Assembly (NCBI GenBank): GCA_965656035.1
Contig: CBFHIO010000021.1
Span: forward strand, 1 to 14,197
Reading direction: 5' to 3'
DNA length: 14,197 bases
Origin: SCGC-AAA076-P13 sp965656035
GTDB taxonomy: Bacteria > Pseudomonadota > Gammaproteobacteria > Magnimaribacterales > D2472
The position numbers were made by a program, and so were the translations under genes. Under the pieces are notes generated by a model, which ran no database searches, was not told the DNA's origin, and saw only the letters and a program-made list of their open reading frames with translations. Each line of letters starts with the position of its first letter. Positions within the stretch are counted from its first letter, which is position 1. Positions 1 through 7,456 of the stretch are shown piece by piece.

Positions 1-1231
1 CATCGTTTGTTTTGTGTGACTTAAGCCTATCAATTAAAAACTGAATAGCTTGTGCATCTTCCATCTCATCAAGAATCTTTCTTAAAACCCACATTCTTTG
101 TAATTCATCTTCAGATGTAAGAAGATCTTCTCTTCTTGTACCAGACCTTCTGATATTAATTGCTGGAAAAATTCTTTTTTCAGCTATTTTTCTTTCTAAA
201 TGAATTTCCATATTACCTGTTCCCTTAAATTCTTCGTAGATGACTTCGTCCATTTTAGACCCAGTTTCTACCAGAGCAGTGGCAAGTATGGTGAGGCTTC
301 CACCTTCTTCAAGATTTCTAGCCGCACCGAAAAATCTTTTTGGTCTTTCTAATGCATTTGAATCAACACCACCACTTAATATCTTTCCGGATGCTGGTTG
401 AACTGAGTTATATGCTCTACCTAAACGAGTAATTGAGTCCAATAGAATTACAACGTCTTTTTTATGCTCAACCAATCTTTTAGCTTTTTCTATTACCATA
501 TTGGCAACTTGAACATGCCTGCTTGGATGCTCATCAAATGTACTGGCCACAACCTCACCTTTAACAGTTCTTGACATCTCTGTTACCTCTTCAGGTCGTT
601 CGTCAATTAGCAAAACTATTAATTCAACCTCAGGATTATTGCTTTTTATTGAGTGGGCTATGCTCTGAAGCATTAATGTCTTACCAGCTTTGGGCGGGGA
701 AACAATTAGTCCACGCTGACCCTTACCAATTGGTGCTATAAGATCAATTACTCTTGAAGATAGATCTTCATTAGATCCACTTCCTTGTTCAAGAATCAAT
801 CTTTCGTTTGGAAAAAGAGGTGTTAAATTTTCAAATAGAATCTTGTTCTTCGTATTTTTTGGCTCTTCGCCGTTAATAGTATCTACTTGAATTAAAGCAA
901 AATATCTTTCTTTTTCTTTTGGAGTTCTTATTTTACCTGCTATCGAATCGCCCTTTCTAAGACTAAACTTTCTTATTTGGCTAGGAGAAACATAAATATC
1001 ATCCTCACCCGCACAATATGAACCTTCGGGAGAACGTAAAAAACCAAAACCATCATTAAGTATCTCTAGAACTCCTCCTCCATAAATATCGATTCCTTCA
1101 GATGCTTTATGTTTAAAAATTCTAAAAATTATTTCTTGTTTTTTAAGCCTGCCAACATCTTCTAATCCAAGCTCAGTTGCAATATCAACCAACTCATTGA
1201 TTGGCTTAACTTTTATTTCAGTAAGATTCAT
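1..1231 (-). CDS. rho: Transcription termination factor Rho (3' end cut by window edge)
   Basis: Hexameric RNA-dependent ATPase and helicase that loads on C-rich nascent RNA and ends transcription. I translated 410 codons from the ATG at 1231-1229. The product aligns with E. coli Rho (419 residues) with essentially no gaps, so only about nine C-terminal residues plus the stop should lie off the edge. Visible landmarks: RNA-binding domain with GFGFLRS at 61-67 (the primary-site aromatics F62 and F64), Walker A PPKAGKT at 179-185, catalytic E211 and R212 in DERPEE, Walker B LLLD ending at D265, Q-loop around K283, R-loop lysine K326 in TGSKMDE, and arginine finger R366 in SGTR. It lies 109 bases downstream of trxA on the same strand, as in many gammaproteobacteria. 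The gap carries a likely own promoter and a C-rich leader. I see no insertion or missing catalytic residue. Confidence 0.98.
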   Translation of the reverse strand, partial: MNLTEIKVKPINELVDIATELGLEDVGRLKKQEIIFRIFKHKASEGIDIYGGGVLEILNDGFGFLRSPEGSYCAGEDDIYVSPSQIRKFSLRKGDSIAGKIRTPKEKERYFALIQVDTINGEEPKNTKNKILFENLTPLFPNERLILEQGSGSNEDLSSRVIDLIAPIGKGQRGLIVSPPKAGKTLMLQSIAHSIKSNNPEVELIVLLIDERPEEVTEMSRTVKGEVVASTFDEHPSRHVQVANMVIEKAKRLVEHKKDVVILLDSITRLGRAYNSVQPASGKILSGGVDSNALERPKRFFGAARNLEEGGSLTILATALVETGSKMDEVIYEEFKGTGNMEIHLERKIAEKRIFPAINIRRSGTRREDLLTSEDELQRMWVLRKILDEMEDAQAIQFLIDRLKSHKTND

Positions 1232-1320
1232 ATAAATTTTCCGTTTTATATCTAATAGAGGATTTAATTAGGTGATGATCTAGGATCGTGAAGAAATGAT
1301 GATAGTTGTTTTTAACTGAA
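1232..1320 (-). promoter_or_regulatory. C-rich, G-poor rho leader, possible rut site for autoregulation
   Basis: Read in the rho sense, the 60 bases from 1320 down to 1261 contain 15 C and only 3 G, in a genome that is otherwise poor in C and G. Several YC dinucleotides are spaced along it (for example TCATCACC and CACGATCCTA). Unstructured C-rich, G-poor RNA is what Rho's primary site binds, and E. coli rho is known to be attenuated by Rho in its own leader. Autoregulation here is inference. I see no strong hairpin in the stretch and only a weak purine run (ACGGAAAA) before the ATG. Confidence 0.4.
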
Positions 1321-1327
1321 GATGCAA
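1299..1327 (-). promoter_or_regulatory. Possible sigma-70 promoter for rho
   Basis: In the rho sense there is TTGCAT (1327-1322), a spacer of exactly 17 bases, then TATCAT (1304-1299). The -10 matches TATAAT at five of six positions; the -35 matches TTGACA at three, including the key TTG. Transcription would begin near 1292, giving a leader of about 60 nucleotides. It sits just after the trxA stop, where a separate rho promoter is expected. AT-rich DNA yields such matches by chance, so this is tentative. Confidence 0.35.
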
Positions 1328-1340
1328 AATTAATCTTTAA

Positions 1341-1667
1341 TTAAATAACAGTACTTATGAACTCCTCTAATTGTTGTTTACTTAAAGCACCTATCTCAAC
1401 TCCTGCAGGCTCCCCATTCTTAAAAATTATTAATGATGGAATTGATCTAATCCCATATTTTGCAGCTAGCTCCCTATTTGAGTCAACATCCATTTTGCAA
1501 ACTTTAATTTTGTCTTTATTTTCTTCTGCTACTTCTTCTACTGTTGGAGATAATTGTTTGCATGGTCCGCACCACTCGGCCCAAAAATCAACAAGAACTG
1601 GGACATCTGAATTTAAAACATCTTTATTAAAGCTTTCTTCATCATGAAGTTCGATAACACTAGTCAT
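1341..1667 (-). CDS. trxA: Thioredoxin 1
   Basis: Cytoplasmic dithiol-disulfide oxidoreductase of 108 residues, the usual length for thioredoxin. The redox motif WCGPC is at 32-36 (C33 and C36), preceded by DFWAEW with the buried acid D27. The cis-proline is P77 in SIPS, and a FKNGEP turn and a GALSK loop follow as in E. coli TrxA. No signal peptide is present. The ATG overlaps the hemB stop by four bases (ATGA), and a good Shine-Dalgarno AAGGAG lies inside the end of hemB, so translation is probably coupled. It reduces targets such as ribonucleotide reductase and, via the DsbD system, passes electrons to the periplasm. That links it functionally with the stand-alone DsbD alpha domain at 6997, though the membrane relay needed between them is not in this window. 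Confidence 0.98.
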   Translation of the reverse strand: MTSVIELHDEESFNKDVLNSDVPVLVDFWAEWCGPCKQLSPTVEEVAEENKDKIKVCKMDVDSNRELAAKYGIRSIPSLIIFKNGEPAGVEIGALSKQQLEEFISTVI

Positions 1668-2662
1668 TTTGTTCTAATCTCCTTGGAAATTTCTTTAGCT
1701 GCATACGTTAGAATTGCGTCTGCTCCAGCTCTTTTAAAGCTCACCAGTGATTCTAGCATAACATTTTCATCTAGCCACCCCTTATCGATAGCAAGTTTTA
1801 ACATGCTGTATTCTCCACTTACTTGATAAGCAAAAGTTGGAACTTTAAAAGTATCTTTCACTAAGGAAATTATATCAAGATAAGGCATACCTGGTTTAAT
1901 CATCACAATATCAGCACCCTCGCTTATATCCATAGCAACTTCATGGATTGCTTCATTTTTGTTATGAAAAGACATTTGATATGAAGATTTTGATGCTCCT
2001 CCAAGATTGTTGGCTGAGTTAACAGCATCTCTAAATGGTCCATAGAATTTTGAATTATACTTGGCAGCATAAGATAATAAAATTGTATTTTTATAGTCTG
2101 CATCTTCTAATGCTTTTCTTATGACTCCAATTCTTCCATCCATCATATCTGAGGGCGCAATAATATCAGCACCTGATTCAGCCAGTAAAAGAGATTGTGA
2201 TTTTAATACATCAAGTGTTAAATCGTTATCGACATAATCATCTTTGATAATTCCATCATGACCATGGTTTGTATATGGGTCTAGTGCAACATCAGCAATA
2301 GTTATAATCTCTGGAAACCTTTTTTTAATTGATCGAATTGATTCGCATATTAAATTAGATTTATTTAGCGCTTCTTTGCCAAGATTGTCTTTCTTGCTTT
2401 CGTCAATTACAGGAAATAAAGCAATAGAGTTGATACCGTTATTTAATATATCTTCAACTTCATTGAGAACACTTTCTGCGCTGAATCTTAATATATTTGG
2501 CATAGAATCAATAGGCTCAGTACCTTCAAGATTTTCTTTGATAAATAATGGCTGAATTAAATCATTAGAAGACAGACTTGTTTCAGAAACTAACTTAACT
2601 AAATTATCATTTACTCTAAGGCGTCTAAGTCTTGAATTTGGAAAATTTCTTTTTACATTCAT
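1664..2662 (-). CDS. hemB: Delta-aminolevulinic acid dehydratase (porphobilinogen synthase)
   Basis: Condenses two 5-aminolevulinate molecules to porphobilinogen, the second step from ALA to haem. I chose the ATG at 2662-2660, which gives 332 residues (E. coli 324) beginning MNVKRNFPNSRLRRLR, the expected family N-terminus. A longer reading into ilvD adds 33 residues with no homology. The two active-site lysines are K201 (SYAAKYNSKFYGPF) and K256 (IVMIKPGMPYLD). APSDMMDGR at 169-177 is the conserved core loop. The metal loop reads DVALDPYTNHGHDG (124-137) and lacks the three cysteines of the E. coli zinc enzyme; it resembles the cysteine-free, magnesium-type Pseudomonas enzyme. The start lies five bases after the ilvD stop with no clear Shine-Dalgarno, which suggests coupling to ilvD; the end overlaps trxA by four bases. 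Confidence 0.97.
   Translation of the reverse strand: MNVKRNFPNSRLRRLRVNDNLVKLVSETSLSSNDLIQPLFIKENLEGTEPIDSMPNILRFSAESVLNEVEDILNNGINSIALFPVIDESKKDNLGKEALNKSNLICESIRSIKKRFPEIITIADVALDPYTNHGHDGIIKDDYVDNDLTLDVLKSQSLLLAESGADIIAPSDMMDGRIGVIRKALEDADYKNTILLSYAAKYNSKFYGPFRDAVNSANNLGGASKSSYQMSFHNKNEAIHEVAMDISEGADIVMIKPGMPYLDIISLVKDTFKVPTFAYQVSGEYSMLKLAIDKGWLDENVMLESLVSFKRAGADAILTYAAKEISKEIRTK
1679..1684 (-). promoter_or_regulatory. Shine-Dalgarno of trxA inside the hemB 3' end
   Basis: AAGGAG in the minus-strand sense, 11 bases before the trxA ATG. It is one of the few strong Shine-Dalgarno sequences in the window and confirms the trxA start at 1667. Confidence 0.7.
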
Positions 2663-2667
2663 AGTTT

Positions 2668-4329
2668 TTAATCTGTAATAGCCCCAAGGCTTGCAGATTT
2701 TACACTTTTGGCAAATTTTGACAAAACTCCTTTTTTTGGAGGGTTTTTTGGATTTTTCCAATCTGCTAATCTTTTTTGTATATCATCATTTGATACTTTA
2801 AGTATTAACTCATCTTTTTCAGCATCAATTAAAATAGTATCTCCGTCTTCAACAACAGCTATTACACCACCCTCAGCTGCTTCAGGAGTAATATGACCAA
2901 CCACAAAACCATGAGTTCCTCCTGAGAACCTTCCGTCTGTAATAAATCCCACTTTATCACCCAAGCCTTGACCCATAATTGCAGAGGTTGGTTTTAACAT
3001 TTCACGCATTCCTGGACCACCCTTTGGCCCCTCGTACCTGATAACAACCACATCACCAGCTTTAATAGATTTACCCAATATTGCCTCAACACCTTCTTCT
3101 TCAGAATTGAAGACTCTAGCTTTTCCTTCAAAAGATGTTCCTTCTTTTCCTGTTATTTTTGCTACAGCTCCCTCTGAAGCAAGATTTCCATAAAGTATCC
3201 TAAGATGACTTGTTGACTTAATAGGGTTATCAAAACTTCTAATAATATTTAGATCATCTTCATAAGGCATAATATCTGATAAGTTATCTGCTAGAGTTTT
3301 ACCAGTAACCGTTAAACAATCACCATGAAGTAAACCTTTATCAAGCAGAGTTTTCATAAGAGGTTGAATACCTCCATTTGCATTAAGCTCTGACATGTAA
3401 TGTGAACCAAAAGGTTTTAAATCTGCCATAACAGGAGTCTTTTTACCAATTCTAGTAAAATCATCTAAATTAAGCTCAACATCAATTGCATGAGCCATAG
3501 CTAGCATATGTAAGACTGCATTCGTAGAACCGCCTAATGAAATAACAACAGTTATTGCATTTTCAAATGCTTTCTTTGTCATTATGTCAGATGGTTTTAT
3601 ATCTTTTTCTAGAAGATCCATAATTGCTTGCCCTGCATTAATACAATCTTTTTGTTTATCTTCAGATATTGCATCTTGACTACTGCTACCAGGTAAACTC
3701 ATACCTAGAGCTTCAATTGCCGACGCCATTGTATTAGCTGTGTACATACCGCCACATGAACCAGGGCCTTTCACAGAAACCTTCTCGATATGAATTAACT
3801 CAGACTCATCTAACTCACCTTTTGAAAATTCCCCAGTTTTTTCACAAACCGTAACATAATCGGTATTTTCTGAGCTAGGCTTTATTGAACCTCCATAAAT
3901 AAATATAGATGGTCTGTTAAGTCTTGCCAAACCGATAATACAACCGGGCATATTTTTATCACAACCGCCAATTGCAATAACACCGTCATATCCTAGACAT
4001 CCAACCACAGTCTCAATTGAATCGGCAATAACCTCTCTTGAGACCAAAGAATACTTCATTCCCTGAGTCCCCATAGATATACCATCTGAGACAGTTATCG
4101 TATTAAAAAGAACCCCCTTGCCACCTGAGATATCAATAGAGTGTTCAACAACATCAGCCAATTGATTGATGTGCATGTTGCACGGGGTAACCTTTGCACC
4201 TGTGGATGCTATACCTACGAATGGTTTTTTGAAATCTTCAGTTGTAAAACCTACACCTCTTAGCATTGATCTTGATGCTGCCTGATTAGGCCCATCAACA
4301 AGATCTTTTGAATACTTTCTATTTGTCAT
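2668..4329 (-). CDS. ilvD: Dihydroxy-acid dehydratase
   Basis: Dehydrates 2,3-dihydroxy-isovalerate and 2,3-dihydroxy-3-methylvalerate to the 2-keto acids that lead to valine and isoleucine. It has 553 residues, the short form, compared with 616 in E. coli. Three cysteines sit where the iron-sulfur ligands are expected: C50 (TPCN), C123 (GGCDKNMPG, with the modified lysine at K125) and C192 (GSCGGMYT). The catalytic serine is S469 in TDGRFSGGTHG. Length and cysteine layout fit the [2Fe-2S] class known from plants and mycobacteria rather than the E. coli [4Fe-4S] form; that assignment is inference. Phosphogluconate dehydratase (Edd) is a paralogue but is longer and diverges in these motifs. 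The ATG (4329-4327) is five bases after the ABC gene stop; an AAGGG overlaps that stop. A run of seven A near the 3' end is discussed in the findings. Confidence 0.97.
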   Translation of the reverse strand: MTNRKYSKDLVDGPNQAASRSMLRGVGFTTEDFKKPFVGIASTGAKVTPCNMHINQLADVVEHSIDISGGKGVLFNTITVSDGISMGTQGMKYSLVSREVIADSIETVVGCLGYDGVIAIGGCDKNMPGCIIGLARLNRPSIFIYGGSIKPSSENTDYVTVCEKTGEFSKGELDESELIHIEKVSVKGPGSCGGMYTANTMASAIEALGMSLPGSSSQDAISEDKQKDCINAGQAIMDLLEKDIKPSDIMTKKAFENAITVVISLGGSTNAVLHMLAMAHAIDVELNLDDFTRIGKKTPVMADLKPFGSHYMSELNANGGIQPLMKTLLDKGLLHGDCLTVTGKTLADNLSDIMPYEDDLNIIRSFDNPIKSTSHLRILYGNLASEGAVAKITGKEGTSFEGKARVFNSEEEGVEAILGKSIKAGDVVVIRYEGPKGGPGMREMLKPTSAIMGQGLGDKVGFITDGRFSGGTHGFVVGHITPEAAEGGVIAVVEDGDTILIDAEKDELILKVSNDDIQKRLADWKNPKNPPKKGVLSKFAKSVKSASLGAITD

Positions 4330-4334
4330 AACCC

Positions 4335-5933
4335 TTATTCAGATGCATATCTTAAAGCAGCTGTTAATAATTTTTTAGTATATTCTTCTTTTGGCTTATC
4401 AAAAACTTCTTCAGAAATTCCAGACTCTACAATCTCACCATTTTTCATTACAAATATATAATCTGACATTGATCTTATAACCTTTAAATCATGGCTTATA
4501 AAAAGATAGGTTAAACCATACTCATGCTGAATGCTCTTAAGAAGATCAATTACCTGAATTTGAATCGATCTATCTAATGCAGAGGTCGGTTCATCTAATA
4601 TCATAAATAAAGGATTCATTATTAGCGATCTTGCAATTGCAATTCTTTGCCTTTGCCCTCCCGAAAACTCATGCGGGTATTTATTCTTTGCATTAATGTC
4701 TATTCCCACATCTAAAAGAACCTTGTCAATCTTTGATTCTTTTTCTTTTTTTGATAATTTAAAATGGACTGCTAATCCTTCTCCAACGATCTCCCCAATT
4801 GTCATTCTTGGTGATAGTGAGCCATAAGGATCTTGGAAAACTATTTGAATATTCTTTTTCAATTCTTTCTGCTCTTTTAGTGAATTTGTATTAAGGTCTT
4901 TGCCTTTAAAAATTACTTCTCCCTCATAAGAAATTAAATTGGCAATTGCCTTGCCAAGAGTAGACTTTCCTGAGCCAGACTCTCCAACTAATCCAATTGT
5001 GGTATTTTCAAAAATTTTAAATGAAACATCTTTTACAGCATGAAAAGTATTTTTTTTAAAAATGTTTACAGATGGCATGTTGTAATAAACATTTAAATTT
5101 TCTACTTTTATTAATGGATTAGTTATTAAATTAACAGTTTTTTTTGGTTGGGGCTCAGCATCTAATAGTCTTTTAGTATAATCATGACTTGGATCATTAA
5201 AAACATCTAAAGTGAGCCCTTGTTCAACGATATTACCATCTTTCATTACACAAACATTATCAGAAAACTGCTTAACCAAACCCAGGTCATGGGTTATAAA
5301 TAAAATAGACATTCCAAGTTCATTTTTTAATTTAGACATCAAATCTAAAATTTGAGCTTGAATTGTAACGTCTAATGCGGTGGTGGGCTCGTCTGCTATT
5401 AGTAGCTGCGGCCTGTTAACCAATGCCATTGCAATCATTATACGCTGCCTTTGACCTCCAGATAATTCATGAGGATATGCATAAATTCTTCTTTCCACAT
5501 CATCAATCTCTACAAGCTCAAGTAATTTTTTTGCCTCATCCATTGCTTCTTTCTTTGAGCTATTGGTATGAAGTATTATTGATTCTGTTATCTGATCGCC
5601 AACTCTATGATATGGATTTAGTGACGTCATTGGCTCCTGAAAAACCATAGAAACAATATTCCCTCTTATTTTTAGTAGTTTATTATTAGAGGCGCCAATA
5701 ATTTCTTCTCCCCTAAATTTTATAGATGAAGCTTCTGAGTATGAAGCCTGTGGTTTGGGAAGCAGTTGAAGAATAGACATTGCAGTAACAGACTTACCAG
5801 ATCCAGATTCACCAACAAGCGCCATTGTTTTATTGCTTTCAATGTTAAAGCTTATATTGTCAACAGCTTTAAAGTTACCATCCCTTGTAGCAAAATTTAT
5901 ACTTAAGTTATTGATCTCTAATATATTGCTCAT
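4335..5933 (-). CDS. Fused two-domain ABC transporter ATPase, YejF-like (peptide/nickel importer family)
   Basis: 532 residues with two complete ATP-binding cassettes in one chain, the arrangement of E. coli YejF (529 residues), which energises the YejABEF microcin C/oligopeptide importer. Domain 1: Walker A GESGSGKS at 41-48, Q99, signature LSGGQ 157-161, Walker B ending D181-E182, H215. Domain 2: Walker A GESGSGKST at 317-325, Q367, FSGGQ 423-427, Walker B ending D447-E448, H481. Each cassette is followed by the oligopeptide-type tail (SHDYTKRLLDAEPQ near 249-262; EEYTKKLL near 516-523). All catalytic residues are intact, so both sites should hydrolyse ATP. The protein is cytoplasmic and should dock on inner-membrane permeases, but no permease or binding protein is in the window. 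It overlaps the hydrolase upstream by four bases (ATGA). The substrate is unknown; I leave the symbol blank because GsiA and DppDF-like fusions are similar. Confidence 0.93.
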   Translation of the reverse strand: MSNILEINNLSINFATRDGNFKAVDNISFNIESNKTMALVGESGSGKSVTAMSILQLLPKPQASYSEASSIKFRGEEIIGASNNKLLKIRGNIVSMVFQEPMTSLNPYHRVGDQITESIILHTNSSKKEAMDEAKKLLELVEIDDVERRIYAYPHELSGGQRQRIMIAMALVNRPQLLIADEPTTALDVTIQAQILDLMSKLKNELGMSILFITHDLGLVKQFSDNVCVMKDGNIVEQGLTLDVFNDPSHDYTKRLLDAEPQPKKTVNLITNPLIKVENLNVYYNMPSVNIFKKNTFHAVKDVSFKIFENTTIGLVGESGSGKSTLGKAIANLISYEGEVIFKGKDLNTNSLKEQKELKKNIQIVFQDPYGSLSPRMTIGEIVGEGLAVHFKLSKKEKESKIDKVLLDVGIDINAKNKYPHEFSGGQRQRIAIARSLIMNPLFMILDEPTSALDRSIQIQVIDLLKSIQHEYGLTYLFISHDLKVIRSMSDYIFVMKNGEIVESGISEEVFDKPKEEYTKKLLTAALRYASE

Positions 5934-6952
5934 AGTATTTTTTTATACTCTCTTAAAAAATCGTCCACAGCAATTCTTGAAGCTTTTAATTTTGTTGCAG
6001 AGGCAAAGCCATGGAACATATTAGGATAATGTAATTGTTTTACTTTATCTCCTTTTTTGTGCAATAAGTATGCATACTTTTCTCCATCATCACACAAAGG
6101 GTCAAATCCTGCTGTAACAATTATGGTATTAGGCATCTTCAAATCAGTATCTAGTTTTAATAAATTAAATGATTGATCTTTTTTGTTTGCCTCGTTATTG
6201 CCAAATTTTCTCCAAAACCAAATCATAGTACTCTTTGTTAATAAAAAATCTTCAGCTAAATCATCATATGATTCAGACTTACAGTTGGGATCGCACATTG
6301 GATAAATTAAGAGCTGGCTGTTTGGAAGTTCGTTACTTTGATTGGCTGCAAGACTGTGAACCATAGAAGCTGCTAAGTGAGCACCAGCGCTGTCACCACA
6401 CAAAGAAATACAATCATAAGAATGACCATGTTCCTGAAGCCATTCGTAGGCTAATAAAGCATCGTTCAATGAATCTGGATACTTATGTTCAGGAGAAAGC
6501 CTATATTCTAATGAGTAAAACCTAGCCTGTAATTTTTCTGCCATGTAAGAAACTGTACGATCATGGGTTTCAACAGAATTTAATACATAACCACCACCAT
6601 GAAAGAATAGAATAACTTTATTAGTGTTAATAGTTATTGGAATATATTCTCGAAGCAAAATATCCTTATCATCTCCTATCAAATGATTATTCTTTTTCAC
6701 TGGATTTTTTGTAGGCACCGATAAATTATTTTTTACTCTATTTTCTGCAATTAATTTTCTTATGTCAGAGAGTTCATTATCTGGAACGCTTGTAAGATCT
6801 ATTTTTGGTTGTAGCCTAATTAAGGCTTGGGATTGTTGATCAAAAATATGCCCTCTGTATAGTGCTTTCTTTTTTAGAAATAGCTTAAAGACCCATGACG
6901 GTATTAGAAAAAAAATTTTTAAGAATATAGCTTTCACGATTCTATTAAACAA
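5930..6952 (-). CDS. Alpha/beta hydrolase of the hormone-sensitive lipase (HSL, fold-3) family
   Basis: 340-residue esterase/lipase-like protein. The oxyanion-hole motif HGGG is at 118-121, the nucleophile elbow GDSAG at 186-190 (S188), the acid is probably D284 in AGFDPL, and the histidine is H314 in MFHGF: a complete catalytic triad in the usual order. The first 30 residues are hydrophobic with basic flanks (FLKIFFLIPSWVFKLFLKKK) and may anchor it to the inner membrane. The start appears to be TTG at 6952; the frame is closed by a stop ten bases upstream and holds no ATG before residue 137. GTG at residue 6 is the only other early candidate. It is the first gene of the minus-strand run, four bases overlapping the ABC gene. 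A pairing in which the transporter imports an ester-containing compound that this enzyme opens is possible but only inference. Natural substrate unknown. Confidence 0.9.
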   Translation of the reverse strand: MFNRIVKAIFLKIFFLIPSWVFKLFLKKKALYRGHIFDQQSQALIRLQPKIDLTSVPDNELSDIRKLIAENRVKNNLSVPTKNPVKKNNHLIGDDKDILLREYIPITINTNKVILFFHGGGYVLNSVETHDRTVSYMAEKLQARFYSLEYRLSPEHKYPDSLNDALLAYEWLQEHGHSYDCISLCGDSAGAHLAASMVHSLAANQSNELPNSQLLIYPMCDPNCKSESYDDLAEDFLLTKSTMIWFWRKFGNNEANKKDQSFNLLKLDTDLKMPNTIIVTAGFDPLCDDGEKYAYLLHKKGDKVKQLHYPNMFHGFASATKLKASRIAVDDFLREYKKIL

Positions 6953-6996
6953 TTTGGTGCTTTATTTAGTAAACATACGAGTTTATTATTTACTCT
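6953..6996. promoter_or_regulatory. 44-base divergent spacer between the two gene arms
   Basis: This is the only head-to-head junction in the window, so promoters for both arms should lie here or inside the first codons of either gene. On the plus strand TATTAT (6984-6989) matches the -10 consensus at five of six positions and would start transcription at about the ATG at 6997. No convincing -35 stands 16-18 bases upstream. On the minus strand only a weak TATGTT (6977-6972) is visible. I see no clear operator palindrome. Confidence 0.35.
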
Positions 6997-7413
6997 ATGA
7001 TCCGATTAATCTTAATTATACTCTTATCTTTTAATTTGTATTCAAATTCTCAGATGCCTGGATTTTTGATCGACAAAGATCAAGTCTTGCCTGCTAATGA
7101 GGCTTTTAATTTTAAAGCAGCGATAAATGATGAAACTGTATTGCTTTCATGGGAAATTAAAAAAGGATACTACATTTACTTAAAAAGTATAAAAATTGAA
7201 GATAACTTTAAAGAGTTAGATTATGAAGTATTAGAATCTCAAGAATCAATTCACATGGATGAGTTCTTTGGTGAAAGTAAAATATATAGAAATAAAACAT
7301 TAGTTAAATTAAATAGATCGTCAGAGTTGAATCCAAATAATATATTAATAAAATATCAAGGCTGTGCAGATGCAGGCTTTTGTTATCCAGTTCAAATACA
7401 TAAAATTCTATAA
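6997..7413 (+). CDS. Stand-alone DsbD N-terminal (alpha) domain protein, periplasmic thiol reductase partner
   Basis: 138 residues matching only the N-terminal periplasmic domain of DsbD. A signal peptide is visible (MIRLILIILLSFNLYS, cleavage probably near residues 16-19). The redox pair is C123 and C129 in GCADAGFCYP, equivalent to C103/C109 of mature E. coli DsbD. The cap-loop is DEFFG at 88-92 (DEFYG in E. coli), and KGYYIYLK (56-63) and KIYR match conserved core strands. In full-length DsbD this domain hands electrons to DsbC, DsbG and the cytochrome c maturation path; eight membrane helices and a C-terminal thioredoxin domain feed it. Both are absent: TAA follows at once and aroQ begins 43 bases on, with no remnant between. 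The locus (immediately before aroQ-accB-accC) is that of full-length dsbD in pseudomonads. Intact cysteines and cap-loop argue for function rather than decay. It would need a separate CcdA-like membrane partner. Confidence 0.88.
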   Translation: MIRLILIILLSFNLYSNSQMPGFLIDKDQVLPANEAFNFKAAINDETVLLSWEIKKGYYIYLKSIKIEDNFKELDYEVLESQESIHMDEFFGESKIYRNKTLVKLNRSSELNPNNILIKYQGCADAGFCYPVQIHKIL

Positions 7414-7439
7414 AAAATCATATAAATTCGATAAATTTC

Positions 7440-7448
7440 TGTTAAAAT
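7440..7448 (+). promoter_or_regulatory. Possible extended -10 promoter just before aroQ
   Basis: TGTTAAAAT: an extended -10 element with TG one base before TAAAAT, which matches TATAAT at five of six positions. There is no recognisable -35 at 16-18 bases. Transcription would start around 7455, only about two bases before the aroQ ATG, and aroQ has no Shine-Dalgarno, so the message could be almost leaderless. Low-complexity AT sequence makes chance matches likely. Confidence 0.25.
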
Positions 7449-7456
7449 CTTAAAAT

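Noticed and set aside
1357..1647. Plus-strand open frame opposite trxA
   Set aside because: It is antisense to a clear thioredoxin gene and shows no recognisable domain; the same holds for the other open frames antisense to ilvD, the ABC gene, leuS and dat.
2720..2745. CTCC-A7-GGAG followed by TTTT near the ilvD 3' end as an intrinsic terminator
   Set aside because: The stem is only four pairs, it lies inside the conserved ilvD coding region, and hemB follows in tight spacing.
2663..2761. Longer hemB reading with 33 extra N-terminal residues starting at TTG 2761
   Set aside because: The extra part overlaps the ilvD C-terminus, has no HemB homology, and the ATG at 2662 gives the expected family length and N-terminus.
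7414..7456. Remnant of the DsbD membrane domain between the alpha domain and aroQ
   Set aside because: The 43 bases contain stops and low-complexity AT sequence with no hydrophobic reading resembling DsbD helices.
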